DNA from: Pseudobutyrivibrio sp. 49 | GTDB lineage: Bacteria; Bacillota; Clostridia; Lachnospirales; Lachnospiraceae | DNA: 64,000 bases | Reading direction: 5' to 3' | Assembly (NCBI RefSeq): GCF_900100545.1 | Contig: NZ_FNDP01000001.1 | Coordinates: forward strand, 225,115-289,114 | In this document: piece after piece, positions 18,402-27,119 of the stretch | Position numbering within the stretch: the stretch's first letter is position 1 | Layout of the letters: every line of letters starts with the position of its first letter | The notes under the pieces: generated by a model | Told to the model about the DNA's origin: nothing | Databases searched by the model: none | What the model saw: only the letters and a program-made list of their open reading frames with translations | Translations under genes and position numbers: made by a program

Positions 18402-18430
18402 TTGACATAGTGTGTTAAATATGGTAACTT
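18402..18430 (+). promoter_or_regulatory. Promoter of the cobalamin riboswitch transcript
   Basis: TTGACA (18402-18407), 17-base spacer, TAACTT (18425-18430), just downstream of the preceding stop codon and about 25 bases before the riboswitch aptamer. Confidence 0.65.
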
Positions 18431-18457
18431 TTTTTAGAATTTAATAAGTTTTTAAAG

Positions 18458-18625
18458 TTTAGGTGCCTATAGATTTCGTATTTACGAAGTTGGTATGGGT
18501 GAAAAGGGAATCTGGTGAGAATCCAGAACGAAGCCGTCACTGTGTCAGGGAGTTTACATTTATGTCACTGAGCGCTGCTTGGGAAGAGAATGTAGATGAT
18601 GATCGAAGTCAGGAGACCTGCCTAT
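18458..18625 (+). promoter_or_regulatory. Adenosylcobalamin riboswitch (cobalamin class)
   Basis: The conserved elements of the cobalamin aptamer occur in order: AGGTGCC, GGGTGAAAAGGGAA, GGTGAGAATCC, GCCGTCACTGT, GTCACTGAGC, GGGAAG, GATGATCGAAGTCAGGAG and ACCTGCC. The variable hairpin near the 5' end is a perfect TTCGTA/TACGAA stem (18475-18488). It should repress the downstream cbiK-to-cobD locus when cobalamin is plentiful. Confidence 0.95.
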
Positions 18626-18641
18626 TCTTAAATTAATGATT

Positions 18642-18722
18642 TGCGGACTTTCGAATCTTAATTCATGATTTTGATTGAATTGAGGGTCGCATTTTGCGGC
18701 CCTTTTTAGATTTGCGTCCGCA
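18642..18722 (+). terminator. Riboswitch expression platform with terminator
   Basis: AGGGTCGC (18683-18690) pairs with GCGGCCCT (18696-18703) and is followed by T5. TGCGGAC (18642-18648) is complementary to GTCCGCA (18716-18722) and would close an outer stem around it. This is the likely off-state structure of the riboswitch; the competing antiterminator was not resolved. Confidence 0.75.
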
Positions 18723-18748
18723 CATTATAGAAATGGAGGAAGCAATAT

Positions 18749-19948
18749 ATGAAAAGAAAAGTATTATCTTCAATTGCGATGCTGATGGTAGCTGCTATGG
18801 CTTTTACAGCATGTGGACAGACAGCAAATAAAGGAGAGACATCAGAGACTCCTGAGACAACAGCTGCAACAGAGGGTGAATCTGACGAGGAGGCAGCTAT
18901 GAAGGTAGCAGAGCTTATTGATGCAATTTATGTTCAGGAGTGGACAGAGGACACAGAAGCACAGTGTAAGGCAGCTAAGGAAGCTTGGGATGCACTTACA
19001 GATGCTCAGAAGGAATTAGTTGAGGGCGAGGATGCTGATCCAGATTACTTTGGTAGAGATACAGGTGATGCATCTAAGGATGATCCTTTAAATCAGGATG
19101 AAATCGGTGAGAACGAAATTCTTGTAGTAAGCTTTGGTACATCATTCAATGATAGCCGTGTAAATGATATCGGCGGTGTAGAAAAGGCTATCGCAGAGGC
19201 TAATCCAGATTGGTCAGTAAGACGTGCATTTACAGCACAGATTATCATCAATCACATTTTAGCTCGTGATAATGAAAAGATTGATAATGTAAAGCAGGCT
19301 CTCGACAGAGCAGTAGATAATGGTGTTAAGAACCTTGTTGTACAGCCTACACACCTTATGCACGGCGCAGAGTATGATGAGCTTATGGAAGCAGTTGATG
19401 CTTATGCAGATAAGTTTGAGTCAGTAAAGGTAGCTGAGCCACTTCTTGGTCAGGTTGGCAAAGACGCAGCTGAGGTTAATAAGGATAAGGAAACAGTTGC
19501 AAAGGCAGTTGTAGCTGAAGCTGTTTCTGTAGGTGGTTTTGACAGTCTTGATGCTGCAGCTGATGAAGGTGTTGCATTTGTATTTATGGGACACGGTACA
19601 AGCCACACTGCAAAGGTTACTTATTCACAGATGCAGACACAGATGAATGACCTTGGTTATAAGAACGTATTCATCGGTACCGTAGAAGGTGAGCCAGAGG
19701 AGACATCTTGCGAGAATATTATCGCAGCTGTTAAAGAAGCTGGTTACACTAAGGTAGTTCTTCGTCCACTTATGGTTGTTGCTGGTGATCACGCAAACAA
19801 CGATATGGCTGGTGATGATGATGACTCTTGGAAGTCAATGTTTACAGCAGATGGAAGTTTCGAGTCAGTTGATTGCCAGATTTCAGGACTTGGTGGAATC
19901 GAAGAGGTTCAGAAGATTTACGTTGAGCATACAAAGGCAGTATTATAG
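18749..19948 (+). CDS. cbiK: Exported lipoprotein CbiK, anaerobic cobaltochelatase
   Basis: Class II chelatase that inserts cobalt into sirohydrochlorin. 399 residues: a lipoprotein signal peptide (MAFTACGQ, Cys at about 21), an acidic Thr/Glu-rich linker, a small helical segment, then the CbiK domain from about residue 128 (ILVVSFGTSFNDSR) to the end. Likely metal-binding histidines are H202/H205 in PTHLMHGAEYDEL and H282 in FMGHGTSH. Salmonella CbiK is cytoplasmic; exported forms (CbiKP) are known in Desulfovibrio. It is the first gene behind the riboswitch, with GGAGGA upstream. A chelatase outside the membrane raises the question of how its substrate arrives. Confidence 0.9.
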   Translation: MKRKVLSSIAMLMVAAMAFTACGQTANKGETSETPETTAATEGESDEEAAMKVAELIDAIYVQEWTEDTEAQCKAAKEAWDALTDAQKELVEGEDADPDYFGRDTGDASKDDPLNQDEIGENEILVVSFGTSFNDSRVNDIGGVEKAIAEANPDWSVRRAFTAQIIINHILARDNEKIDNVKQALDRAVDNGVKNLVVQPTHLMHGAEYDELMEAVDAYADKFESVKVAEPLLGQVGKDAAEVNKDKETVAKAVVAEAVSVGGFDSLDAAADEGVAFVFMGHGTSHTAKVTYSQMQTQMNDLGYKNVFIGTVEGEPEETSCENIIAAVKEAGYTKVVLRPLMVVAGDHANNDMAGDDDDSWKSMFTADGSFESVDCQISGLGGIEEVQKIYVEHTKAVL

Positions 19949-19960
19949 GAGATTTATTAA

Positions 19961-20521
19961 ATGAAAAGCAGATTTTTAGCATTAGCATTAGTATTGACAA
20001 TGGCAGCCTCTCTTGTAGGCTGTGGAAATAAGGTAGCAGAGGTTACTGAAGAACAGACTGCAGTAGAGGAGACAGCAGCTCCAGAAACTGAGCAGGTGGA
20101 AGAGCCAGCTGAGGAAACAGAGACAGAGGCTACTGAGACAGCCGGAATCAATCTTGAGGATGGAGTATATCAGGTAGATTTCAACACAGACAGCAGCATG
20201 TTCCATGTAAATGAGGCTATGAATGGTCACGGTACTCTTACTGTTAAGGATGGTCAGGCTACAGTTCACATTTCGCTTGTTTCAGACAAGATTCAGAATC
20301 TCTATGTAGGTCTTGCAGCTGATGCTGAGAGCGATGAGGCTAATTGGCTTCAGTCTACAGATGATGAAGTAACTTATGAAGATGGAACTACAGAAATGGT
20401 TCACGGCTTTGATGTTCCAGTAGCTTCTTTAGATACAGAGTTTGATCTTGCTCTTATCGGCGAAAAGGGTGTTTGGTACGACCATAAGGTAAGTGTTACA
20501 AACCCAGTTGTAGAAGAATAG
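19961..20521 (+). CDS. Lipoprotein with possible NEAT-like beta domain
   Basis: 186 residues with a lipoprotein signal peptide (LVGCGN, Cys at about 21), a Glu/Thr-rich linker, and one beta-rich domain (about 64-185) starting LEDGVYQVDF, with HGTLTVKDGQATVHISLVS and YVGLAAD. This order resembles NEAT/iron-transport-associated domains that bind haem-like tetrapyrroles, but the assignment is by pattern only. It is 12 bases after cbiK and before a BtuF-like lipoprotein, so it probably captures a corrinoid or tetrapyrrole at the cell surface. Confidence 0.6.
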   Translation: MKSRFLALALVLTMAASLVGCGNKVAEVTEEQTAVEETAAPETEQVEEPAEETETEATETAGINLEDGVYQVDFNTDSSMFHVNEAMNGHGTLTVKDGQATVHISLVSDKIQNLYVGLAADAESDEANWLQSTDDEVTYEDGTTEMVHGFDVPVASLDTEFDLALIGEKGVWYDHKVSVTNPVVEE

Positions 20522-20542
20522 ATCGGGGTCTGAGGTGTTTGT

Positions 20543-22072
20543 TTGAAAAAATTTGGTTTAATAGCTGCAGTGCTGGCTCTAAGTCTTACAGCCTGCAGCT
20601 TTTTTAATAAGGATAATTTAATAAAGGATAATAACCCTCAGACTGGTACTTATCAGTGTGAGGTAGCTTTAGAAGGCGGAAGTGGAAGAGCTACAGTAGA
20701 ATCACCTGCAGAGGTAACAGTATCAGAGGAGGGAAATACTGTAAAGCTGGTTTGGTCCAGCTCACACTATGACTATATGGTAGTGGATGGTATTCGCTAT
20801 GATAACGAAGCTAATATAGATGAAAATTCCGTATTTACGATACCATTTTCATCCTTTGACGAAAGCTTCGATGTGATAGGGGATACCACGGCCATGAGTA
20901 CACCTCATGAGATAGAATATACACTTATGGTGTTTTCTCCGGGAACAATTCTATCATCAGAAGCTTCAATAGGGGAAAAAGTGAATGAAAAGCAGACTGA
21001 TGAGGTGTCCTTACCTTCAAAACTAAAATATACTTCATCTATGCCTTTGCAGTACGCTAACCAATTTTCCGTAGATAATTATCAGGATGACAATAATAAG
21101 AACTATTCTTTCATCACAATTGGAAGTGGTGATATGACCCAATACTTTTTATTTGGCGAAGGTGCTTCAAAAATGACTGGGTTATCATCGAATATCACAC
21201 CTATTGATTCAGTAGATAAAACCTATCTGGTTTCCACCTCTGTAATGGATTTAATTTCATCAATTGATGCCCTTGATAATATCAGATTATCTGGAACAGA
21301 TAGTAAGGATTGGTATATAAAAGAAGCAAAAGAAAAGATGAAGAGTGGTGATATTATCTATGCAGGAAAGTATTCTGCGCCGGATTATGAGCTTATTCTT
21401 ACTGAAAATTGTAATTTTGCTATAGAAAATACCATGATTTATCATAAACCATCTGTTAAAGATAAGCTTGAGGAGCTTGGAGTTCCAGTTATGGTAGAGC
21501 TTTCCAGTTACGAGAAAAATCCACTAGGCCGATTGGAGTGGATTAAGCTTTATGGAGTTTTATATAACAAATTAGATGAGGCAGAGGATATCTTTAATAA
21601 TCAGGTAGAAAGAGTTGGTAAAGTGGAGAGTAAAACCAATTCTGGGTTAAAAGTTGCAGTTTTTTCGATTTCATCAAATGGTCAAGTGGTGGTGAGACGA
21701 CCAGGAGACTATATTTCTACTATGGTAGGTATGGCTGGTGGGATTTATGTACCAGCAAATATAGAGGACACAGATACTTCTGCTGTTTCTACTACTAAAA
21801 TTACCATGGAGGACTTTTATCTTCAGGCAGCTGATGCTGATGTTCTGATTTATAACAGTACCATTGAAGGAGAACTTTCTTCCATCAGTGAATTAGTTAC
21901 AAAATCAGAGGTTTTGGCAGATTTTAAGGCTGTCAAAGAAAATAAAGTATATTGTATTGAAAAGAGCTATTTTCAAAGAACCAGTGATGTGGCAGAATTA
22001 ATAGAAGATATACATAATATTTTAGATAAAGAAGATAAGTCGTTAACATTTATTTATCAGCTAGAGGATTAG
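20543..22072 (+). CDS. BtuF-like substrate-binding lipoprotein with N-terminal beta domain
   Basis: 509 residues from a TTG start with GAGGTG five bases upstream. The lipobox is LTACSF. Residues about 30-150 form a beta-rich domain (TGTYQCEVAL, NTVKLVWSSSHYDYMVVDG) similar in outline to that of the preceding lipoprotein. Residues about 165-505 look like a periplasmic-binding protein of the BtuF/FecB class (ITIGSGDMTQYFLFGEG, LEELGVPVMVELSSYEKNPLGRLEWIKLYG, VRRPGDYISTMVGMAGG). It probably delivers a corrinoid to the adjacent BtuCD-type transporter. Confidence 0.8.
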   Translation: MKKFGLIAAVLALSLTACSFFNKDNLIKDNNPQTGTYQCEVALEGGSGRATVESPAEVTVSEEGNTVKLVWSSSHYDYMVVDGIRYDNEANIDENSVFTIPFSSFDESFDVIGDTTAMSTPHEIEYTLMVFSPGTILSSEASIGEKVNEKQTDEVSLPSKLKYTSSMPLQYANQFSVDNYQDDNNKNYSFITIGSGDMTQYFLFGEGASKMTGLSSNITPIDSVDKTYLVSTSVMDLISSIDALDNIRLSGTDSKDWYIKEAKEKMKSGDIIYAGKYSAPDYELILTENCNFAIENTMIYHKPSVKDKLEELGVPVMVELSSYEKNPLGRLEWIKLYGVLYNKLDEAEDIFNNQVERVGKVESKTNSGLKVAVFSISSNGQVVVRRPGDYISTMVGMAGGIYVPANIEDTDTSAVSTTKITMEDFYLQAADADVLIYNSTIEGELSSISELVTKSEVLADFKAVKENKVYCIEKSYFQRTSDVAELIEDIHNILDKEDKSLTFIYQLED

Positions 22073-22075
22073 ACA

Positions 22076-23098
22076 TTGAATAACAAAAAAAGATATTACA
22101 CGATTAAATTTTTGGGAATGATAATATTGCTTTTTATTATATTTGTGCTGAGCATAGGAATGGGCAGCGCTGATATTACTGTGCCACAAATCTTTAAAGC
22201 TCTCATTAATTCAGGAGATGCTTATCTTGATAAAATCATTTTTTCTATAAGACTACCTAGAATTTTAGCAGCTATTATTCTGGGTGGAGCCTTGGCTGTA
22301 TCAGGCTTTTTACTTCAGATTTTCTTTGGTAATCCTATCGCAGGACCTTACGTACTTGGTGTTTCTTCCGGTGCAAAGCTTTTTGTAGCCCTTACCATGG
22401 TAGTTTATTTAGGGCAGGGGAAAATAATGAGCTCTGCTGGAATGGTTATAAATGCTTTTACAGGTTCCCTGATTTCTATGGGAATAGTTTTGCTATTGTC
22501 AAAAAGAGTTAGAAATATGTCGATGCTTGTAGTTTGCGGTGTAATGATAGGATATATCTGTTCCGCAATTACGGAATTTATTATCGCATTTGCGGATGAT
22601 TCAAATATCGTAAATCTACATAACTGGTCACTGGGAAGTTTTTCAGGTATCAGTTGGGAAAATGTTTATATATCAATAATCTTTATTTCTGCAACCATGT
22701 TTTTGACCTTCTTTTTATCAAAGCCTATTGGGGCTTATCAGCTTGGAGAAAATTATGCAAGAAATATGGGTGTAAATATAAGTGCACTTAGAATAGCACT
22801 TATTATTCTTTCAAGTGTGCTGTCAGGCACGGTTACAGCCTTTGCGGGGCCTATTTCTTTTGTAGGAATTGCGGTACCTCATATCATGAGAAGTGTTATG
22901 AAAACCTCAAAGCCTATTGTGATGATTCCAGCATGTTTCTTAGGTGGAGCCATTATTACATTAGTGTGTGACTGTATAGCCCGCACTGCCTTTGCACCTG
23001 TGGAGTTAAGTATTAGCGCGGTTACAGCAATTGGACTTGCGCCTGTTGTAATCTATCTTTTAATTAAGCGTAAGGAGACAGGAAATGGAAAAAATTAA
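22076..23098 (+). CDS. btuC: BtuC-type ABC transporter permease
   Basis: 340 residues with about ten membrane helices, FecCD/BtuC family. Typical stretches are RLPRILAAIILGGALAVSGF, GVSSGA, GPISFVGIAVPHIMR and the C-terminal VTAIGLAPVVIYLL. The TTG start has AGAGGA seven bases upstream and lies three bases after the binding-protein stop; the 3' end overlaps the ATPase gene by 14 bases. It should import cobalamin, cobinamide or a related tetrapyrrole; the exact substrate is inferred from the cobalamin context. Confidence 0.87.
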   Translation: MNNKKRYYTIKFLGMIILLFIIFVLSIGMGSADITVPQIFKALINSGDAYLDKIIFSIRLPRILAAIILGGALAVSGFLLQIFFGNPIAGPYVLGVSSGAKLFVALTMVVYLGQGKIMSSAGMVINAFTGSLISMGIVLLLSKRVRNMSMLVVCGVMIGYICSAITEFIIAFADDSNIVNLHNWSLGSFSGISWENVYISIIFISATMFLTFFLSKPIGAYQLGENYARNMGVNISALRIALIILSSVLSGTVTAFAGPISFVGIAVPHIMRSVMKTSKPIVMIPACFLGGAIITLVCDCIARTAFAPVELSISAVTAIGLAPVVIYLLIKRKETGNGKN

Positions 23099-23870
23099 TG
23101 CGATAGATTTAACAGTTGGATATGGTAAGCCAGTTATTTCGGACGCCAGTTTTCGTGTTTACCCAGGGGAAATAATTGCTTTAATCGGACCTAACGGTTC
23201 AGGAAAATCCACAATTCTCAAAACTATTACAAGACAACTGAAAAAGATGTCGGGAAAGATTTTTATAAGTGGTGATATTGACGAATCACTCATGGATAAT
23301 GAGCTTGCCAAAAAGCTTTCAATGGTAATGACAGAAAGAATACATCCGGAGCTAATGACTTGTTTTGAGGTGGTTTCAGCTGGCAGATATCCTTATACTG
23401 GCCGTCTTGGAATATTAAGTGCTGAGGACAAAAGAATAATTAACGAGGCCATAAAGCTTGTTGGCGCTGAAGATGTGGCTGATAAGGACTTTATGAAAAT
23501 CAGCGACGGACAAAGACAAAGGATTATGCTTGCAAGGGCAATAGCTCAGGAGCCAGAGATAATGATTCTCGATGAGCCAACCTCCTTCCTTGATATTCAG
23601 TATAAGATTGACATTCTGTCTGTTATCAAGAAACTTGCTGTGGAACGAAATATAGCTGTTCTAATGTCTATTCACGAACTTGAATTTGTTCCTGCTATCG
23701 CAGATAAGGTTATTGGAATCTGTGATGGAAGTATTTATAAAATCGGAATACCTGAAGAGATTTTTACTGGTGCGAATATTGAGAAGATATATAGCATGCC
23801 AAAAGGAACAGGCGACAAAATTATTTCAGGATTGTTGGCTTATTCAAATAGTATTATTGAGACGTTATGA
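23085..23870 (+). CDS. btuD: BtuD-type ABC transporter ATPase
   Basis: 261 residues. Walker A GPNGSGKST (about 36-44), signature ISDGQRQRIMLARAIAQ (the usual LSGGQ is ISDGQ), Walker B IMILDEPTSFLD and the switch His in SIHELEF are all present. It powers the adjacent FecCD-type permease. It overlaps both neighbours (14 bases upstream, 4 bases downstream), so it lies in a tightly coupled operon. Confidence 0.92.
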   Translation: MEKINAIDLTVGYGKPVISDASFRVYPGEIIALIGPNGSGKSTILKTITRQLKKMSGKIFISGDIDESLMDNELAKKLSMVMTERIHPELMTCFEVVSAGRYPYTGRLGILSAEDKRIINEAIKLVGAEDVADKDFMKISDGQRQRIMLARAIAQEPEIMILDEPTSFLDIQYKIDILSVIKKLAVERNIAVLMSIHELEFVPAIADKVIGICDGSIYKIGIPEEIFTGANIEKIYSMPKGTGDKIISGLLAYSNSIIETL

Positions 23871-24496
23871 AGATAGAATTTGTACTTCCAAATGAAATTG
23901 AAAAAAGAAGCTTTGAAATAATCGCTCAGGAGCTGGCAGATAGAGGTGTCACCTTACCAGCTGATGAAGCGCCAATCACCATGCGCACTATCCACACCAG
24001 CGCTGATTTTGATTACGCTGATACTATGCGTTATTCAGCTGGTGCTATTGAAAAGGCAAAAGAGCTTATCAGAAGTGGTGCTGATATAGTAACTGATACA
24101 AATATGGCACTCTCTGGAATTAATAAAAAGAAGCTGGCATCCTTTGGAGGACAGGTTCATTGCTTCATGGCAGATGAGGATGTGGCTGCAGAAGCAAAGG
24201 AACGTCAGGTAACTAGAGCCACTGTATCTATGGAGAGGGCAGCAAGGCTTGGTAAGCCTGTTATTTTTGCTATCGGAAATGCTCCTACAGCCCTTATTTC
24301 ACTTTATGAAATGATGGAAGCGGGAACTTTCACACCTGAATTTGTCATCGGAGTTCCAGTTGGTTTTGTAAATGTTGTTGCAGCCAAAGAGCTATTTCTT
24401 AACTCTAATGTCCCATACATTATAAATGAGGGTAGAAAAGGTGGCAGTAATATCGCGGCTGCTATCGTAAATGCGTTACTTTATAACATGGATTGA
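23867..24496 (+). CDS. cbiC: Cobalt-precorrin-8 methylmutase CbiC
   Basis: 209 residues, the normal size. It moves the C11 methyl to C12 to give cobyrinate. The catalytic His is in RTIHTSADFDYADTMRY (about residue 43); VTDTNMALSGINKK and the C-terminal EGRKGGSNIAAAIVNALLY are family-typical. Starts with an ATGA overlap with the ATPase gene. Confidence 0.96.
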   Translation: MKIEFVLPNEIEKRSFEIIAQELADRGVTLPADEAPITMRTIHTSADFDYADTMRYSAGAIEKAKELIRSGADIVTDTNMALSGINKKKLASFGGQVHCFMADEDVAAEAKERQVTRATVSMERAARLGKPVIFAIGNAPTALISLYEMMEAGTFTPEFVIGVPVGFVNVVAAKELFLNSNVPYIINEGRKGGSNIAAAIVNALLYNMD

Positions 24497-24498
24497 TT

Positions 24499-25620
24499 AT
24501 GAAAAAAGGATTCACCACTGGAAGCTGCGCAGCAGCTGCTGCTAAGGCGGCGGCGTATATGCTTCTAACAGGGCAGGAAAAACTTAATATAGAAATCGAG
24601 ACTCCTGCTGGAATCATGTTTAAGGCTGATATCGTGGACGTGAATCGACAGGAAGAAAAGGTTAGCTGTGCAGTAATAAAGGATGGTGGAGATGATCCTG
24701 ATGTTACTACAGGCTGCCACGTAACTGCGACTGTGAGTATAGAAATACCAAGTGCTGAAGCCGCAGCAGGACAAAGCCTTGGAATCCAGATTGATGGTGG
24801 CGAAGGAGTAGGACGAGTGACCTTACCAGGGCTGGATCAGCCTGTTGGGAATGCGGCCATCAATCATGTGCCAAGAGAGATGATTGAAAAGGAAGTAGCA
24901 GAGGTTTGTAAGCTTTTGGATTTCAACGGCAAGCTTCAGATAATCATTTCTATTCCAGAGGGTGTGGAGTTGGCAAGTAGAACCTTTAATCCACGTCTTG
25001 GAATTGTAAATGGGATTTCAGTCCTTGGAACCACTGGTATTGTGGAGCCAATGAGCGCGAAAGCACTCATAGATACCATAGAAGTAGAGTTGAAGCAAAA
25101 GAAAGAATTAGGCTTTAAAACCGCCATTGTTACTCCAGGAAACTATGGACTTAAGTTCATGAAGGATTGTTACGACTACGATTTAGATAAAAGTGTAAAA
25201 TGCTCAAACTTTATTGGTGAGACGGTAGATATGTGCTGCAGGCTTGGTTTTGAAGCTATGCTTATTACAGGACATATTGGAAAGCTTATAAAAGTGGCTG
25301 GTGGCATTATGAATACCCATTCTCACGAGGCAGATTCCAGAATGGAGATTCTTTCAGCTTGTGCTTTACGAGCAGGCGGTGATGGGGATTTAGCCAGAAA
25401 AGTGCTTGAGTGCCTTAACACAGAAGAAGCTCTGCATATTATTGATGAGGCAGGATTTCTCCAGCCAACAATGGATATAGCCCTTGGGAAGATATTGTTC
25501 TATTTGGATTTTAGAGCTCAGGGAAGAATTAAAATTGATTGTATCTTGTATTCAAACGAATTTGGACTTCTTGCGGAGTCGGCAAACAGTAGAGGAATAT
25601 TATTAGAATGTCAAAAGTAA
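24499..25620 (+). CDS. cbiD: Cobalt-precorrin-5B C1-methyltransferase CbiD
   Basis: 373 residues. The ATG at 24499 gives MKKGFTTGSCAAAAAKAA, which is how CbiD proteins normally begin, so it is preferred to a TTG two codons upstream. Other family motifs are GEGVGRVTLPGLDQPVGNAAINHVPR and TPGNYGLKF. CbiD methylates C1 during ring contraction in the anaerobic pathway. The 3' end overlaps cbiP by 13 bases. Confidence 0.95.
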   Translation: MKKGFTTGSCAAAAAKAAAYMLLTGQEKLNIEIETPAGIMFKADIVDVNRQEEKVSCAVIKDGGDDPDVTTGCHVTATVSIEIPSAEAAAGQSLGIQIDGGEGVGRVTLPGLDQPVGNAAINHVPREMIEKEVAEVCKLLDFNGKLQIIISIPEGVELASRTFNPRLGIVNGISVLGTTGIVEPMSAKALIDTIEVELKQKKELGFKTAIVTPGNYGLKFMKDCYDYDLDKSVKCSNFIGETVDMCCRLGFEAMLITGHIGKLIKVAGGIMNTHSHEADSRMEILSACALRAGGDGDLARKVLECLNTEEALHIIDEAGFLQPTMDIALGKILFYLDFRAQGRIKIDCILYSNEFGLLAESANSRGILLECQK

Positions 25621-27107
25621 TAATGATTCAGGGCACTATGTCAAATGTAGGAAAGAGTCTTTTGGTAGGCGCTCTGTGTCGCATTTTCAAGCAGGATGGC
25701 TATAAAGTGGCTCCCTTTAAGTCACAGAATATGGCTCTAAATTCTTTTGTAACAGCAGATGGATTAGAGCTTGGACGTGCTCAGGCAATGCAGGCCGAGT
25801 GTGCAGGTGTGGCACCATCAGTTTACATGAATCCTATTTTGCTAAAGCCAACAAATGATATCGGCAGTCAGGTCATTGTAAATGGTGAAGCCATTGGAAA
25901 TATGTCTGCCAGAGATTATTTCGCCTTTAAGAAAAAATTGGTGCCAGATATAATGGCAGCCTTTAATAAGCTTGAAGAATGGGCTGATATCATTGTGATA
26001 GAAGGAGCAGGCAGTCCTGCTGAAATTAATCTTAAGAGTGATGATATTGTAAATATGGGCATGGCAGAGCTTGTCGATGCTCCCGTGCTTTTAGTGGGTG
26101 ATATAGATAGAGGCGGCGTTTTTGCTCAGCTTCTTGGAACCTTGGAGCTTTTAGAGCCTAAGGAAAGAGAAAGAGTAAAAGGTCTTATAATTAATAAATT
26201 TAGAGGGGATAAAAGTCTTTTAGATTCAGGCATAGAAATGCTTGAGGAGCGAGGTAAGGTACCTGTTGTCGGAACTGTTCCCTATGCAAGACTTATGATA
26301 GATGATGAAGATAGTCTAAGTGAAAGATTATCAAACACCTATGACTATGGTGATATCGTAAATACGATAGAAATCGCAGTGGTACGTTTACCTAGGATTT
26401 CAAATTTTACCGATATTGCTCCCTTTGAAAACCTTCCAGGTGTAAAGGTTAATTTTATTTCAAATCCAAGAGAACTTACTGATGCTGATATGGTAATTAT
26501 ACCTGGCAGTAAAAATACAATCTCAGATTTGAGATGGATGAGAAAATCTGGAATGGAGGCAGCGCTTAAGCGTTTTGCCATGGATAAGCCTGTAGTAGGT
26601 ATTTGTGGTGGTTTTCAGATGATGGGAGATATTGTGGAAGACCCTGAGGTGGTAGAGGAGGGTGGTTCTATAAGAGGAATGGAGCTTCTTTCTCTAAAAA
26701 CTATCCTTAGTGGAGAAAAAAATCGTAGCCAGACTGAGGATTGTTTTGATGATTTGACTGACGTTTTTTCATGCATTGCTGGTGAAGAGTTTGTAGGTTA
26801 TGAGATTCATAATGGAGTTACTACCATAGAACAAGAATCAGCTTTACCTGAAATAATCGAGAGAGACGATGAGGGCAATATTATTCTCGTTCAAAATAAA
26901 AATATCCTGGGGACTTATGTTCACGGTATTTTTGATAATGGTGATTTGGCATACCGACTTGCTGATTCAATTGCTCAAGCCAAAGGACTTAGTTTAGAGG
27001 GCGCAGGTGTTGACTATCAGCAACTAAAAGAGGCTGAATACGATAAATTAGCATCCATAGTAAGAGGAAATCTAGATATGGATTATATCTACAGCATACT
27101 TAAATAA
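25608..27107 (+). CDS. cbiP: Cobyric acid synthase CbiP/CobQ
   Basis: 499 residues. ATP- and glutamine-dependent amidation of adenosylcobyrinate a,c-diamide at four side chains. The N-terminal dethiobiotin-synthetase-like domain has MIQGTMSNVGKSLLVGAL and FKSQNMALNSFVT; the C-terminal type 1 glutamine amidotransferase domain has the nucleophile in VVGICGGFQMMG (about 325-337) and the His in GTYVHGIFDN. Overlaps cbiD. Confidence 0.96.
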   Translation: MSKVIMIQGTMSNVGKSLLVGALCRIFKQDGYKVAPFKSQNMALNSFVTADGLELGRAQAMQAECAGVAPSVYMNPILLKPTNDIGSQVIVNGEAIGNMSARDYFAFKKKLVPDIMAAFNKLEEWADIIVIEGAGSPAEINLKSDDIVNMGMAELVDAPVLLVGDIDRGGVFAQLLGTLELLEPKERERVKGLIINKFRGDKSLLDSGIEMLEERGKVPVVGTVPYARLMIDDEDSLSERLSNTYDYGDIVNTIEIAVVRLPRISNFTDIAPFENLPGVKVNFISNPRELTDADMVIIPGSKNTISDLRWMRKSGMEAALKRFAMDKPVVGICGGFQMMGDIVEDPEVVEEGGSIRGMELLSLKTILSGEKNRSQTEDCFDDLTDVFSCIAGEEFVGYEIHNGVTTIEQESALPEIIERDDEGNIILVQNKNILGTYVHGIFDNGDLAYRLADSIAQAKGLSLEGAGVDYQQLKEAEYDKLASIVRGNLDMDYIYSILK

Positions 27108-27119
27108 ACTGGAGGACTT

